A stretch of 64,000 nt of DNA. It comes from UBA4874 sp002399435 (lineage in GTDB: Bacteria > Bacillota > Clostridia > Caldicoprobacterales > DTU083). Positions 9,368 to 18,902 of the stretch are shown one piece after another; positions within the stretch are counted from its first letter, which is position 1; each line of letters starts with the position of its first letter. A model generated the notes under the pieces. The model was given only the letters and a program-made list of their open reading frames with translations. It did not search any database and was not told where the DNA came from. The position numbers and the translations under genes were made by a program. The stretch is from positions 11,842 through 75,841 of the forward strand of contig DAISGI010000008.1 of the NCBI GenBank assembly GCA_036823195.1, written 5' to 3'.

Positions 9368-11600
9368 GAAGGTCGCTGCTTTTCTGCGGAATATTGGGAT
9401 ACTGATTTGTGTTGTGGCTGTTTTTGCCGGCCTGATCTATGCAATCAATCACAGAACGAAGGTAGCCGGGAAAGGAGGAAAAGCCGGGGACTTTTCAAAA
9501 TTTTTGCCGGGGTCTTCCGATAGGGGGACAGGGGATTCGCCCTTTGTGGCTGCAGAAAATCAGAGGCTGAAAATGATTCTGGATCCGGTTTCCCTGGGGA
9601 TTACCCTGGAGGACAAATCCACCGGCGAGACCATGTCCTCTGTTTTCAATCCGGGAAAGGATCCGCTGAATGAATCCTGGAAAGGATTTCTGGAGTCCGG
9701 TGTCGCCATCGAATTTTACAATGGAACTTCTCCTGCTTTGGAGCGGGCGGATATGTTCAACCGGTCGCCGCAGAAATACATAAAAAAGAAGGAAAATGGA
9801 TTTCAGGCCACGATTTCCTACGAAAAACTGAAAATAGCCTTTACCGTTGTGGTGGAGCTGACAGAGGACGGCATGACCGCAAAGGTTCCGGCGGAAAGCA
9901 TCTATGAAGGGGAGCAGTTCCGTCTGGGTGCAGTTTATCTGTATCCCTTCATGGGAGCTTCCCGTCTGGATGAGGAGAAAGGATACCTGTTTATTCCGGA
10001 AGGCTCCGGCGCGCTGGTGGAATTGCAGGATAACAAGGGCCGTTACAATGCTCCCTATGCCAAGAAAATATACGGGGAAAATATCGCCGTGGATGCTGAG
10101 GTTTCCCAGAAGATGAACTGGCCCAGTGTGAAGCCTCCGGAACAAATCGTTATGCCGGTTTTCGGCATCGCCCATACGGACCGGAACATGGCCCTGCTTG
10201 GCATTGCGGAGGACGGGACATCCGACGCTGAGCTTCTGGCCTACCCGAATGGCGTAATGACCAACTACAACTGGGTGACGGTGAAGTACCTGTACCGCAA
10301 GGAGTTTATTACACAGGTATCCCGTGGCAGCGGCATTATCGCCGCACCGAAGGAAGGAAGCTTCCGTGATGTGGGAGTACGGTTCATTGTGTTGTCCGGA
10401 GATCAGGCGGACTATTCCGGGATGGCAAAAGCCTACCGCAATTACCTGCTGAAAACAGACAGGCTGGAGAAAAAAGATACCGAGTTTCGGATTCGCCTGG
10501 ATTTTCTGGGAGCAGAAAGCAAGAAATGGATCGTATTCAAGGCAAAGGTACCTATGACCACGGTGGAACAGATGGGATCCATGATGGAAAGACTGGAGAA
10601 AAAGGGCGTGGACCGGATTCTGCCGACCTATATGGGATGGCAAAGCGGCGGCCTTTCCCTGGCATACGGCAGCAACAACTATACCGTGGAAAAGTCGGTA
10701 GGAGATATGGATCAGCTGAACGGCCTGGCGGCCAGGCTGAAAAAGAAAGGCTCCGAGCTGATGCTGTATCAGGATTTCCTGTTGGCCAATCCGGACCGGA
10801 AGTATGACTCCTCCACCGATATCGCAAAGAATCTGGGAAAGACGATAGCGAAAAAGAAAACCAACAAGCCGTTGTACCCGGAATTCTATTATCTGACGCC
10901 TCCCCGTTCCCTGTCGGACTCGGGGAAATTCCGGGAGAAGTTTGAAGATACCAACCTTCATGGGATTACGGTAGGCTCCAATGCCAATACCCTATACTCT
11001 TATTTTTCCCGGGGCGCAGTGCATCCCAGGGAGGAAACCAGGAACATGACAGATTCCATGATGAAAGGATTCCAGGGGTATCAGAAGGCGATGATCCGAC
11101 CCTTTGATTATCTGTGGAAATATACGGACCATTATTTCGATCTCCCCCTGGCGACTTCCAATTACAATTATATCAGTCGGGAGGTTCCGTTCCTGCCCAT
11201 GGTATTGAAAGGAATCCTTCCTTATTATTCAGATTATGCCAACTTTGAGCCGAATCGAACAAAATTTTTATTAAAAATGGTGGAGTATGGGGCTTATCCG
11301 TCCTTCCTTCTGACCTGGGAGGACTCAACAGAATTGAAGGATACGAATTCATCGGATTTCTTTGCTTCCAAATTTACGGATTATGAACCGGTGGTCAAGG
11401 AATATTACAGATTGTTCCGGGAACTGCATGACCGGATCGGGGATGCGGGTATCCAGAAGCATGAGGCTTTGTCGGAGGATGTGGTGAAGGTTGTTTATGA
11501 TAACGGGGTGGAGATTGTGGTGAATTATGGGAGGCAGGATTTCCCATACAGGAATGCAACGGTGGAGCCGCAGTCCTATCGTTTATTTGAGGTGAATTGA
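9357..11600 (+). CDS. DUF5696 membrane-anchored extracellular protein
   Basis: A 747-residue protein with one N-terminal membrane helix (residues about 13-32, IGILICVVAVFAGLIYAI) and a large extracellular part. The body resembles DUF5696 proteins: an early beta-rich domain, then an alpha/beta barrel-like half (VDRILPTYMGWQSGGLS, GITVGSNANTLYSYFSRGA). The start is GTG 9357 behind AGAGGTG, inside the preceding gene. I see no assigned catalytic motif. The barrel-like C-half invites comparison with glycosidase-type TIM barrels, but that is speculative. In this locus it sits between the Yip1-like protein and a permease pair. Confidence 0.75.
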   Translation: MSHRKVAAFLRNIGILICVVAVFAGLIYAINHRTKVAGKGGKAGDFSKFLPGSSDRGTGDSPFVAAENQRLKMILDPVSLGITLEDKSTGETMSSVFNPGKDPLNESWKGFLESGVAIEFYNGTSPALERADMFNRSPQKYIKKKENGFQATISYEKLKIAFTVVVELTEDGMTAKVPAESIYEGEQFRLGAVYLYPFMGASRLDEEKGYLFIPEGSGALVELQDNKGRYNAPYAKKIYGENIAVDAEVSQKMNWPSVKPPEQIVMPVFGIAHTDRNMALLGIAEDGTSDAELLAYPNGVMTNYNWVTVKYLYRKEFITQVSRGSGIIAAPKEGSFRDVGVRFIVLSGDQADYSGMAKAYRNYLLKTDRLEKKDTEFRIRLDFLGAESKKWIVFKAKVPMTTVEQMGSMMERLEKKGVDRILPTYMGWQSGGLSLAYGSNNYTVEKSVGDMDQLNGLAARLKKKGSELMLYQDFLLANPDRKYDSSTDIAKNLGKTIAKKKTNKPLYPEFYYLTPPRSLSDSGKFREKFEDTNLHGITVGSNANTLYSYFSRGAVHPREETRNMTDSMMKGFQGYQKAMIRPFDYLWKYTDHYFDLPLATSNYNYISREVPFLPMVLKGILPYYSDYANFEPNRTKFLLKMVEYGAYPSFLLTWEDSTELKDTNSSDFFASKFTDYEPVVKEYYRLFRELHDRIGDAGIQKHEALSEDVVKVVYDNGVEIVVNYGRQDFPYRNATVEPQSYRLFEVN

Positions 11601-11601
11601 T

Positions 11602-12552
11602 ATGATCGGGAAACGAGGGTCCGTACGAAGTGTGACAGCTCGTCAGGAGAGAAAAGGTTATCTTTTTGTATTGCCCTGGACCGTGGGGTTTCTGATCTTT
11701 TTTGCCAACCCCATTGTTCAGTCTGTACTTTACAGCATTAGCAGCGTACGCATTACGGCAAAGGCAAGGATCGTGAAGCCGGTGGGTTTTGATAATTTTG
11801 CCTATATTTTTACAAAAGATATTTATTTTGTGGAACGCACGAAGGATTTCTTTATCAATACCCTCTTCAGTCTTCCGATCATATTGGTGTTTGCCCTGAT
11901 GATTGCCATGCTGATCAACCAGAAAATCCACTTCAAGGGTTTCTTCCGGACGCTGTTTTTTCTTCCCATCATCGTTGTCAGCGGTCCGGTGCTGAATAAC
12001 CTGATTCAGGAAGGCGCGACCACCGTGCCCATGATGGAGCAGTATGGGATTTACGATATTATCAATGAAACGCTGCCAAGCTTTCTGAAAAGTCCGATTA
12101 CCTATCTGTTCCAACAGCTGATTCTGATTTTGTGGTATTCCGGTGTGCCGATTCTGATCAACCTGGCCGGGCTGCAGAAAATTGATTCGAATCTGTATGA
12201 GGCCGCTTTGATCGACGGTGCGTCTGCCTGGGTGGTATTCTGGAAGATTACCCTGCCGGCCTTGAAAAGCATTCTGTTGGTGGACGCAATTTATATTCTT
12301 GTATTTCTGGGGACATCGGAGATCAATGAGGTAATCGGTCTGATCAAGTCCAATATGTTGAATCCCAATACCGGGTTTGGCATTGCCTCTGCCATGGCCT
12401 GGATCTATTCCCTGGGGCTGCTGCTTATTATGGGAGTCATATATTTGATCGCCGGGCGGGAGAAGTCCAATGCGGAAGAAAAACACGCCAAAAAGGAACA
12501 GAAGATACAGAAAAGAAAAATAGCAAAGCTGGTCAAACAGGGAGGGAGATGA
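11602..12552 (+). CDS. Sugar ABC importer permease (MalF type)
   Basis: A 316-residue permease with the typical first helix after RQERKGYLFVLPWTVGFLIFF and the EAA motif EAALIDGASAWVVFWKITLPALK near residue 198. A Lys/Glu-rich cytoplasmic tail follows the last helix. The gene starts one base after the DUF5696 stop, with GAGGTG as ribosome site, and is 4 bases from the MalG-type permease downstream. The two adjacent permeases probably form one heterodimer. Confidence 0.93.
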   Translation: MIGKRGSVRSVTARQERKGYLFVLPWTVGFLIFFANPIVQSVLYSISSVRITAKARIVKPVGFDNFAYIFTKDIYFVERTKDFFINTLFSLPIILVFALMIAMLINQKIHFKGFFRTLFFLPIIVVSGPVLNNLIQEGATTVPMMEQYGIYDIINETLPSFLKSPITYLFQQLILILWYSGVPILINLAGLQKIDSNLYEAALIDGASAWVVFWKITLPALKSILLVDAIYILVFLGTSEINEVIGLIKSNMLNPNTGFGIASAMAWIYSLGLLLIMGVIYLIAGREKSNAEEKHAKKEQKIQKRKIAKLVKQGGR

Positions 12553-12556
12553 AATC

Positions 12557-13558
12557 ATGCAAAACGCAGTAACTCAGAAAAACAGGATTTGGCTGGAAAA
12601 TCATAAGAACAAGGCAAGGAAACTTCTTTTTGGGACGAGAAGTAAAAGCGGCATCCTTTTTTTGACCTTTGTATATATCATGCTGATTGCTCTGGGGTTT
12701 ATCTATCTGTATCCCATTCTGCGCATGTTTGTCACGAGCTTTATGTCTCTGGATGATCTGCTGGACGATTCCGTTAAATGGATTCCGACACATATCTCAT
12801 TGGGGAACTACAAGCAGGCTCTGGAGGTTATGAAGTTCCGGGAAAACATCGGTCCCACCCTGTTGCTTTCCGTTGTTCCCTCCCTTTTCCAGACAGCCAT
12901 CAGTGCCATAACGGGATATGGATTTGCCCGATATCACTTTCGCGGGAAATCCTTCCTGATGCTTTTGGTACTGCTGACCTTTGTGGTCCCGCCTCATGTC
13001 ATGATGGTACCGCGATATCTGATGTATTCAGATTATAAAATGATCGGGACCATGAAGGTGCTGATTTATCCCGCCATGCTGGGCCAGGGGCTGAACAGCG
13101 CGATCTTTATTCTGATCTTTACCCAGTTTTTCAGGCAGACGCCTGCTTCCCTGGAAGAAGCAGCGAGGGTGGATGGAGCCGGGGATCTCCGGATATTTTT
13201 GACCATTGCCGTTCCTCTGGCTGTACCGGCCTTTGTCGTCTCCATTTTGTTTTCTTTCGTCTGGTATTGGAATGAGACCTACTTCAGTTCCCTCTTTTTG
13301 GGAAGCGCCAATATCGGCAATCAGAAATCCATTTCCACGATTCTGATGGAGCTTATGCGGTTTGAAGACAACTATAAAAAGTATATTCAGCAGGTGTCGG
13401 GATCCTGGTCTACCGGGACATCCGCAGATACTGTGGTAAATGAGGCAATCCGTATGGCGGGAACGATGGTGAGCATTCTGCCGCTTCTCATTGTGTATTT
13501 TCTGCTTCAGAGATATTTTGTGGAAAGTATTGAACGCACCGGGATTACCGGGGAATAA
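12557..13558 (+). CDS. Sugar ABC importer permease (MalG type)
   Basis: A 333-residue permease of the MalG/LplC type. The first helix is followed by a long extracellular segment. The EAA loop reads EEAARVDGAGDLRIFLTIAVPLAVP, and the preceding conserved YGFARYHFRGKSFLMLL segment is present. It pairs with the preceding permease (4-base spacing) and is followed 66 bases later by a lipoprotein binding protein, giving a complete import channel apart from the ATPase. Confidence 0.93.
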   Translation: MQNAVTQKNRIWLENHKNKARKLLFGTRSKSGILFLTFVYIMLIALGFIYLYPILRMFVTSFMSLDDLLDDSVKWIPTHISLGNYKQALEVMKFRENIGPTLLLSVVPSLFQTAISAITGYGFARYHFRGKSFLMLLVLLTFVVPPHVMMVPRYLMYSDYKMIGTMKVLIYPAMLGQGLNSAIFILIFTQFFRQTPASLEEAARVDGAGDLRIFLTIAVPLAVPAFVVSILFSFVWYWNETYFSSLFLGSANIGNQKSISTILMELMRFEDNYKKYIQQVSGSWSTGTSADTVVNEAIRMAGTMVSILPLLIVYFLLQRYFVESIERTGITGE

Positions 13559-13624
13559 TTTTTCAGGTCATAACGGCGAATGCCGATGTGATAAATGGGA
13601 CAAAAAAGAAGGAGGAGTGAAATC

Positions 13625-15079
13625 GTGAAGCATTTTGGGAAAAAGAGTGTTGTTTTGCTGCTGGTAATGGTTCTTACGCTTTCCGCCCTGAGCGCCTGCA
13701 AGGGTGGGGACAAGACAGCTGGCCAGCCGAAAGGCGGCAAGGAAAACAATTCCGCGGATGCTGACGGGAAGGGCAAAGACGACGGAAAAAAGTCCGGTAA
13801 GGAGGGTGGCCTGGATCCCATGACGAAGGAGGATATCACGTTGTCCTATGCCTGCTGGGGTCTGAAGGAAAAGGGTGAAATCGAGGCGAGAGACGAACAA
13901 CTGGCAGCCTTTACGGACGCCTATCCCAATATCCATGTGAATTTTGTGGAGATCGAACAGGACAACTGGAACGAAGCATTGTATAACAATGCGGCTTCCG
14001 GTACGTTGCCGGACGTTTTTTGGGTGTTCAGTGTGACCGATGCGGTAAAGAATCAATGGGCACTGGATGTAACGGATCTGTTTGACGCTGACCCGGATAC
14101 AAAGGAGATTTATCCGGGAGTACGGGATTTGTCGACCATTGCGGGGCACAGGTTCCATGTACCCTGTGTCATGTTCCCCCATATGATTTTTCTCAACAAA
14201 ACCCTGTTTGAAAAGTATAACGAACCCCTGCCGGATTATGACTGGACTGTGGATGATTTCAAGAAAATTGCGGAACGGATGAGCCATCCGGAGGATTATT
14301 ATTTCGGAACTTCCCAACCCATCTATTACGATCTGATGGACGCCTGGTATAACGGAAAAACCCGTTACGGCTGGGACGGGAAAAAGTATGATATGGGACA
14401 GACCTGGGTAGATGCCTGGAACTGGAGGCTGGACTGGATTGACCAGAAGGTTTGCGAGTGGATGAGCGAGGATGAAAAGCAGAATGTCCTGGGTGATCCT
14501 GCAGCATGGCCTCCGGGAAAAGGACGGGTAGCCATGCATATTGACTGGCCCTGGACCATAGCCAAATTTCAGGATGAAGTGTCCAAGGAAACGGGAATGG
14601 AATTCCTGTTCTATCCATTGCCCAAGGGACCCACCGGACGCCAGATGGCCCTGATTGACAACAGTGTGATTTCTGCCACCACGAAACACCCCAGGGAAGC
14701 CTGGGAACTTCAGAAATGGACTTCCTGGGGAAAGGAAGCCTGTAAGAATCGTTTGGCAGGATACAAGAAAGCAGGAGCGCCGGTATCACGTCTACCTGTT
14801 ATTACCAACAAGGAGGTCTGGAAACAGATCATTGACACAGCTCCCAATGAGTCTATGAAGGCATTTTATGAACATCTGACGGATATTACGCCATCTCCAT
14901 GGCCCATTGCGCCCGGCTGGGCGGATTTTGATGCCTGGATGGGAGATCAGGACATGATAGGCAAGATTGAACGCCGGGAAGTCCGTCCGGAGGATGTTGT
15001 GGAGGAACTGAACGATAAATTGAATGAATTCAGGGAGAAAGACGTGGAGCTGATCAAAGAGCTCTATTCCATCAAGTAA
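13625..15079 (+). CDS. Lipoprotein sugar-binding protein
   Basis: A 484-residue family-1 extracellular solute-binding protein. The start is placed at GTG 13625 behind AAGGAGGAGTG rather than at the in-frame ATG 13595, because it gives a standard lipoprotein signal (VVLLLVMVLTLSALSAC) with Cys as the lipidated residue. A Lys/Gly/Asp-rich linker follows to about residue 60. The body carries the usual substrate-binding pattern: ITLSYACWGLKEKGEIEARD, SGTLPDVFWV, KGRVAMHIDWPW. It probably feeds the permease pair just upstream. A hairpin after its stop may set its expression above that of the next permease. Confidence 0.92.
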   Translation: MKHFGKKSVVLLLVMVLTLSALSACKGGDKTAGQPKGGKENNSADADGKGKDDGKKSGKEGGLDPMTKEDITLSYACWGLKEKGEIEARDEQLAAFTDAYPNIHVNFVEIEQDNWNEALYNNAASGTLPDVFWVFSVTDAVKNQWALDVTDLFDADPDTKEIYPGVRDLSTIAGHRFHVPCVMFPHMIFLNKTLFEKYNEPLPDYDWTVDDFKKIAERMSHPEDYYFGTSQPIYYDLMDAWYNGKTRYGWDGKKYDMGQTWVDAWNWRLDWIDQKVCEWMSEDEKQNVLGDPAAWPPGKGRVAMHIDWPWTIAKFQDEVSKETGMEFLFYPLPKGPTGRQMALIDNSVISATTKHPREAWELQKWTSWGKEACKNRLAGYKKAGAPVSRLPVITNKEVWKQIIDTAPNESMKAFYEHLTDITPSPWPIAPGWADFDAWMGDQDMIGKIERREVRPEDVVEELNDKLNEFREKDVELIKELYSIK

Positions 15080-15092
15080 AAATAACGGAGTC

Positions 15093-15134
15093 AATGCAGG
15101 CATGCAGGAGGGAGTCTGTATGCCTGCATTTTAA
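15093..15134 (+). terminator. Intercistronic hairpin after binding-protein gene
   Basis: AATGCAGGCAT (15093-15103) is complementary to ATGCCTGCATT (15120-15130): an 11-bp perfect stem with a 16-base loop, followed by TTTT. It lies between the binding-protein gene and the next permease, where a leaky terminator or mRNA-stabilising hairpin is common in importer operons. Confidence 0.6.
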
Positions 15135-15146
15135 GGAGGTTGGATT

Positions 15147-16019
15147 ATGAGTGTCCGACAGGCGACCCGGATTGATCCAAAGAGATTTCACAAAAGTCAG
15201 CTGAAAATTTACGCCTATTTGATCCCCATTTCCATTTTTATGCTGCTTCCCATTGTATATATCATAAATCACGCCTTTAAGCCGATCAATGAGCTGTTTG
15301 CCTTTCCACCCCGGTTTTTTGCGCATCAGCCCACAACGGATAATTTTCGAAAGCTGTTTCAGACTACCCAACAATCAGGGATCCCCATGGGGCGGTATCT
15401 GTTCAACAGCATTGTGATTACCGTTGTCGTTGTGCTTCTGACCGTTGTCATCAGTTCCATGGCCGGCTTTGCCCTGTCGAAACTGAAGTTTCGCGGAAAG
15501 GACCAGCTGTTTGAGATCAACACCATTGCCCTGATGTTTGTGCCGGTAGCGGTAACCATTCCAAGATATCTGGTCATAGACCGGCTGGGGATCATGGATA
15601 CCTATCTGGCGCACATTCTTCCGCTGATGGCCATGCCGGTGGGGCTGTTCCTTGTGAAGCAGTTTATTGACCAGGTGCCGGATGAGCTGATGGAAGCGGC
15701 GGTGGTGGACGGTGCGTCCCATTACCGTATTTACTGGAAGATCGTGCTGCCGATGATCCGGCCTGCCCTTGCTACGATTGCCATCCTGGCGTTTCAGGCG
15801 GTGTGGAACAATGTGGAGACTTCCACTTTGTTTGTCACACAGGAGAACATGAGAACCCTGGCGTTTTTCATGAATTCCCTGGCTTCCAACACCAATATTG
15901 TTGCCGGACAGGGCGTTGCTGCAGCGGCTGGTCTGATTATGTTCATGCCAAATGTTGTTCTCTTTGTGATTCTTCAAAGCAATGTCATGAACACAATGGC
16001 TTACTCCGGGATGAAGTAG
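15147..16019 (+). CDS. Sugar ABC importer permease (MalG type)
   Basis: A 290-residue permease with the first helix LIPISIFMLLPIVYIINHAFKP, the conserved AGFALSKLKFRGKDQLFEI segment and the EAA loop EAAVVDGASHYRIYWKIVLPMIRPAL. The start ATG 15147 lies behind AAGGAGG. It is the fourth permease of this block. Because the permeases at 11602/12557 are adjacent, this one most likely partners the MalF-type permease at 6377, so one importer would be wrapped around the other. Confidence 0.92.
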   Translation: MSVRQATRIDPKRFHKSQLKIYAYLIPISIFMLLPIVYIINHAFKPINELFAFPPRFFAHQPTTDNFRKLFQTTQQSGIPMGRYLFNSIVITVVVVLLTVVISSMAGFALSKLKFRGKDQLFEINTIALMFVPVAVTIPRYLVIDRLGIMDTYLAHILPLMAMPVGLFLVKQFIDQVPDELMEAAVVDGASHYRIYWKIVLPMIRPALATIAILAFQAVWNNVETSTLFVTQENMRTLAFFMNSLASNTNIVAGQGVAAAAGLIMFMPNVVLFVILQSNVMNTMAYSGMK

Positions 16020-16092
16020 CGGCAGATGGCTGATAATCGGACGGACTGCAGGAAGGAAAGCAGGAGAAGGAAAGATCGGGAGGGGAGAAAAA

Positions 16093-18651
16093 TTGCGGTT
16101 TTCTGATTTCTGTAAAAAAGCCGGCATCTTGTTCATTGCCCTGTGTATGGCATTTTCTGCCGGATGCAGACCGGGAAAGCCCCGCGGTGAAAAGACTGCT
16201 GTAAAGAAAGCCAGGAAGGAGATAGAAAACGACATGCGGGAGAAGATTCCTCACCGGACGGAACGAGTTGGGTCCGAAAAGGCGGAAACCTATCAGAATC
16301 CCATGGAGATCAAGGGCCAGCATGGGAAAAGTCCATTCACCGGGAGTGGGGAATATGGGATCGGAGATCCTTTCGTGATGCGGTATAACGGCAGATATTA
16401 TCTGTATCCCTCTTCCTGCGAAAACCGGGTCCGGGTCTATGAATCCGTGGATCTGGTTCACTGGGAGTATAAGGGGTATGCCACGGAAGGCGATGATGTG
16501 TATTTTGCCTACGCACCGGAAGTGGTATATTACGACGGATCCTTTTATATGTGCACCTCTCCGGAAGGCAAGGGCCATTTTATTCTGAAAAGTGAAAGTC
16601 CCCTGGGACCGTTTCGACCGGTAACCGATAATTTCGGACATTCCATAGATGGCTCTTTCTGGATCACGGACGATGAGGACCTGTTTTTCCTTTATCCGGG
16701 AGAAAACCGGATTCACTCAGCCCGTCTGGATCCTGCAACCATGCTGCCTTCTCTGCGGAAGGTGGATCTGAATGCCACCCTTCACGGCTGGACAGAGGGC
16801 CCCGGGATGTTCCGGCGGGGGAAGTATCATTACCTGACCTATACAGGAAATCATGTGCTCAGTACCGGATACCGGGTTGCCTATTCCTATACCGGGGACA
16901 ATCCCTTCGGGCAGTATATCATGCCGGAGGATAATATCCTCTTTTTGCGGTCGGAGCAGGAGGATCCGTTTCACGGGCTGGGGCACAGTTCCAATGTGAC
17001 AGGCCCGGATCTGGACAGCATTTATTCCCCCTATCATAATCTGGTTGCGCTGGACGGTCCCCAGAGAAGGTATGACCTGGACCGGCTGATGACCAACGGC
17101 GGGCTGGTTTACAGCACGGGAGACACGAGCTTTCCGGTACCGGTTCCCTCCATGCCTTCCATATATGGATGGCTGGACGAAGAAGATCCGCATACTACGG
17201 AATCCTTTATGGTTTCTGATCAGGGAATCCTGAGCAACGACAGGGTACCCGGCGTCTTTACCGCAGAGTATCATTTTCGATTGTCAGGGGAAAAATGTCC
17301 GGTGGATCTGAAGTTCGGGATTGACGGGGACTCCTGGTGGGCGGTCCGGGTGGATACGGAAAACAACACGCTTTCTCTAGTCTCGGCAGATCATGGGGTG
17401 GAGAAAAGGGTGGCTATGGAAAAGATCAGAGTCCACAACTATCAGAGATTGTGCACGGTTCGTGTGGAGAATACGCCGGAGGTGACCTATGTATACTGGA
17501 ATGGCGCCCGAAAGCTGGCGCTTCACAAGGCGGATATTCCAGGGGGAAAAATCGGGGCTTCCGGCAGCCATGCCATATTCGGTTATATCGCGGCCAACGG
17601 GGAGGCTCTGGGTTCCGGGGATTTCGATGGGGTCAAAAACCTTCCCGGCAAGTTTGCCGCCATGCATTATCTGAAAGGAGAAAACCGGGGCTTTCATATC
17701 CGGAAGGCGGCAGAAAAGGAAGACGGACTGCGTCCCGGAGAAAAGGAAAGCAGTATGGTACACCGGAACGGATCCCATTCCCTGGTTCTGAACACTCCCG
17801 GTGACTGGACCGAATATTCTGTCAATGCTGCCGAAGACGGTCTTTACGGCGTTACGGCCACTTTGGGTCCGGAAAGCAGCGGTGCGGTGTGTCAATGGAT
17901 TGTGGATGAAGATCCCGGCCAGGCGTTTTCATTTACGGTCCCGGAGACAGGACTGGAAAAGGAGGATCTGGCGGGGCTCCATCTTGGAAACCTGGAGCTG
18001 GAGAAGGGATTTCATACGCTGACGCTTTGCCTTCTGGAAGGGGAGCTGCGGGCAAACATGTTTGAATTTCATAACATCACATCCCGGGACTGGGATTATG
18101 ACAGTCAGTTTTCCATCCGGCAGGACCGGAAGGAATGGCTGCTTCTGGGGCCATGGAAGATGCAAGGCGGAAAACTGGCGATAAAAGGTGAACAGGATGG
18201 AATGGCCGTGGTTGGCAAGCCGGGAATGATGGATTATGAAATGGATCTGGATATGGAAATTCCCCGGAAAGGATCCGGCGAATCCGGGGTCATGTTCCGT
18301 GTGACGAATCCATCCCGGATGGATGCACAGGTACGGGAATCCTTTACCGGGTATGGGCTCAGCATCGGCGAAGAAAATATGACATTCTGCAAGTATAACT
18401 ATGGCAAAATAGGAACCAGTCGTATCATCCGGCTGGGGGAAAATCATTCGGATCATGTCCGGCTCCGGGTCGTCGTTCAAAACAACCGGATCCGCATTTA
18501 CCGGAAAGGGGAAAAGAAACCGGCAATGGACTTTTACGATCCCCGGCCATGGCTGTACGGCCGGATTGGATTCTACAGTTTCGGAAGGGAACTGACAGTC
18601 CGCCACCTTTCTGTGAAACCAATTCCTTTCACGAACTCATCAATACAGTAA
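16093..18651 (+). CDS. GH43-type glycoside hydrolase lipoprotein
   Basis: An 852-residue surface lipoprotein. TTG 16093 follows GGGAGGGGAG, and the signal ends in the lipobox FSAGC (Cys25). Residues about 65-360 form a five-bladed GH43 propeller with the expected acids: Asp92 (GIGDPFV), Asp186 (SIDGSFW) and Glu235 (WTEGPGMF). Two beta-sandwich regions follow, the last resembling a concanavalin/3-keto-disaccharide-hydrolase fold (about 660-850). GH43 enzymes usually release arabinofuranose or xylose, but the substrate here is unknown. It shares architecture and motifs with the cytosolic GH43 at 22354, suggesting outside and inside steps on the same glycan. Confidence 0.88.
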   Translation: MRFSDFCKKAGILFIALCMAFSAGCRPGKPRGEKTAVKKARKEIENDMREKIPHRTERVGSEKAETYQNPMEIKGQHGKSPFTGSGEYGIGDPFVMRYNGRYYLYPSSCENRVRVYESVDLVHWEYKGYATEGDDVYFAYAPEVVYYDGSFYMCTSPEGKGHFILKSESPLGPFRPVTDNFGHSIDGSFWITDDEDLFFLYPGENRIHSARLDPATMLPSLRKVDLNATLHGWTEGPGMFRRGKYHYLTYTGNHVLSTGYRVAYSYTGDNPFGQYIMPEDNILFLRSEQEDPFHGLGHSSNVTGPDLDSIYSPYHNLVALDGPQRRYDLDRLMTNGGLVYSTGDTSFPVPVPSMPSIYGWLDEEDPHTTESFMVSDQGILSNDRVPGVFTAEYHFRLSGEKCPVDLKFGIDGDSWWAVRVDTENNTLSLVSADHGVEKRVAMEKIRVHNYQRLCTVRVENTPEVTYVYWNGARKLALHKADIPGGKIGASGSHAIFGYIAANGEALGSGDFDGVKNLPGKFAAMHYLKGENRGFHIRKAAEKEDGLRPGEKESSMVHRNGSHSLVLNTPGDWTEYSVNAAEDGLYGVTATLGPESSGAVCQWIVDEDPGQAFSFTVPETGLEKEDLAGLHLGNLELEKGFHTLTLCLLEGELRANMFEFHNITSRDWDYDSQFSIRQDRKEWLLLGPWKMQGGKLAIKGEQDGMAVVGKPGMMDYEMDLDMEIPRKGSGESGVMFRVTNPSRMDAQVRESFTGYGLSIGEENMTFCKYNYGKIGTSRIIRLGENHSDHVRLRVVVQNNRIRIYRKGEKKPAMDFYDPRPWLYGRIGFYSFGRELTVRHLSVKPIPFTNSSIQ

Positions 18652-18902
18652 TCCGAATCCGTTTACGGGGATCTGAAGGTCAGGGCGGATTAGCCTGTTC
18701 TCCCGCTGTCATCTCAAGAAATTCATTTCTGGTTTCGCATTTTTTGCCAGAAAGATGGGGATACTATCGGTTGAGCAAAGCAGAAATGATGGGAATGCTT
18801 TTGTATCATTCATTGGAAACTGGCTCATTTTATCATGTATTATTGTTGCATGATTGCATGAGTTCCATGTGTCAAGCTTTCAACGGAGAAGGGAGGATGA
18901 CC

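Noticed and set aside
9495..10961. Minus-strand open frame of 488 codons
   Set aside because: Antisense to the DUF5696 gene, with no ribosome site or recognisable domain.
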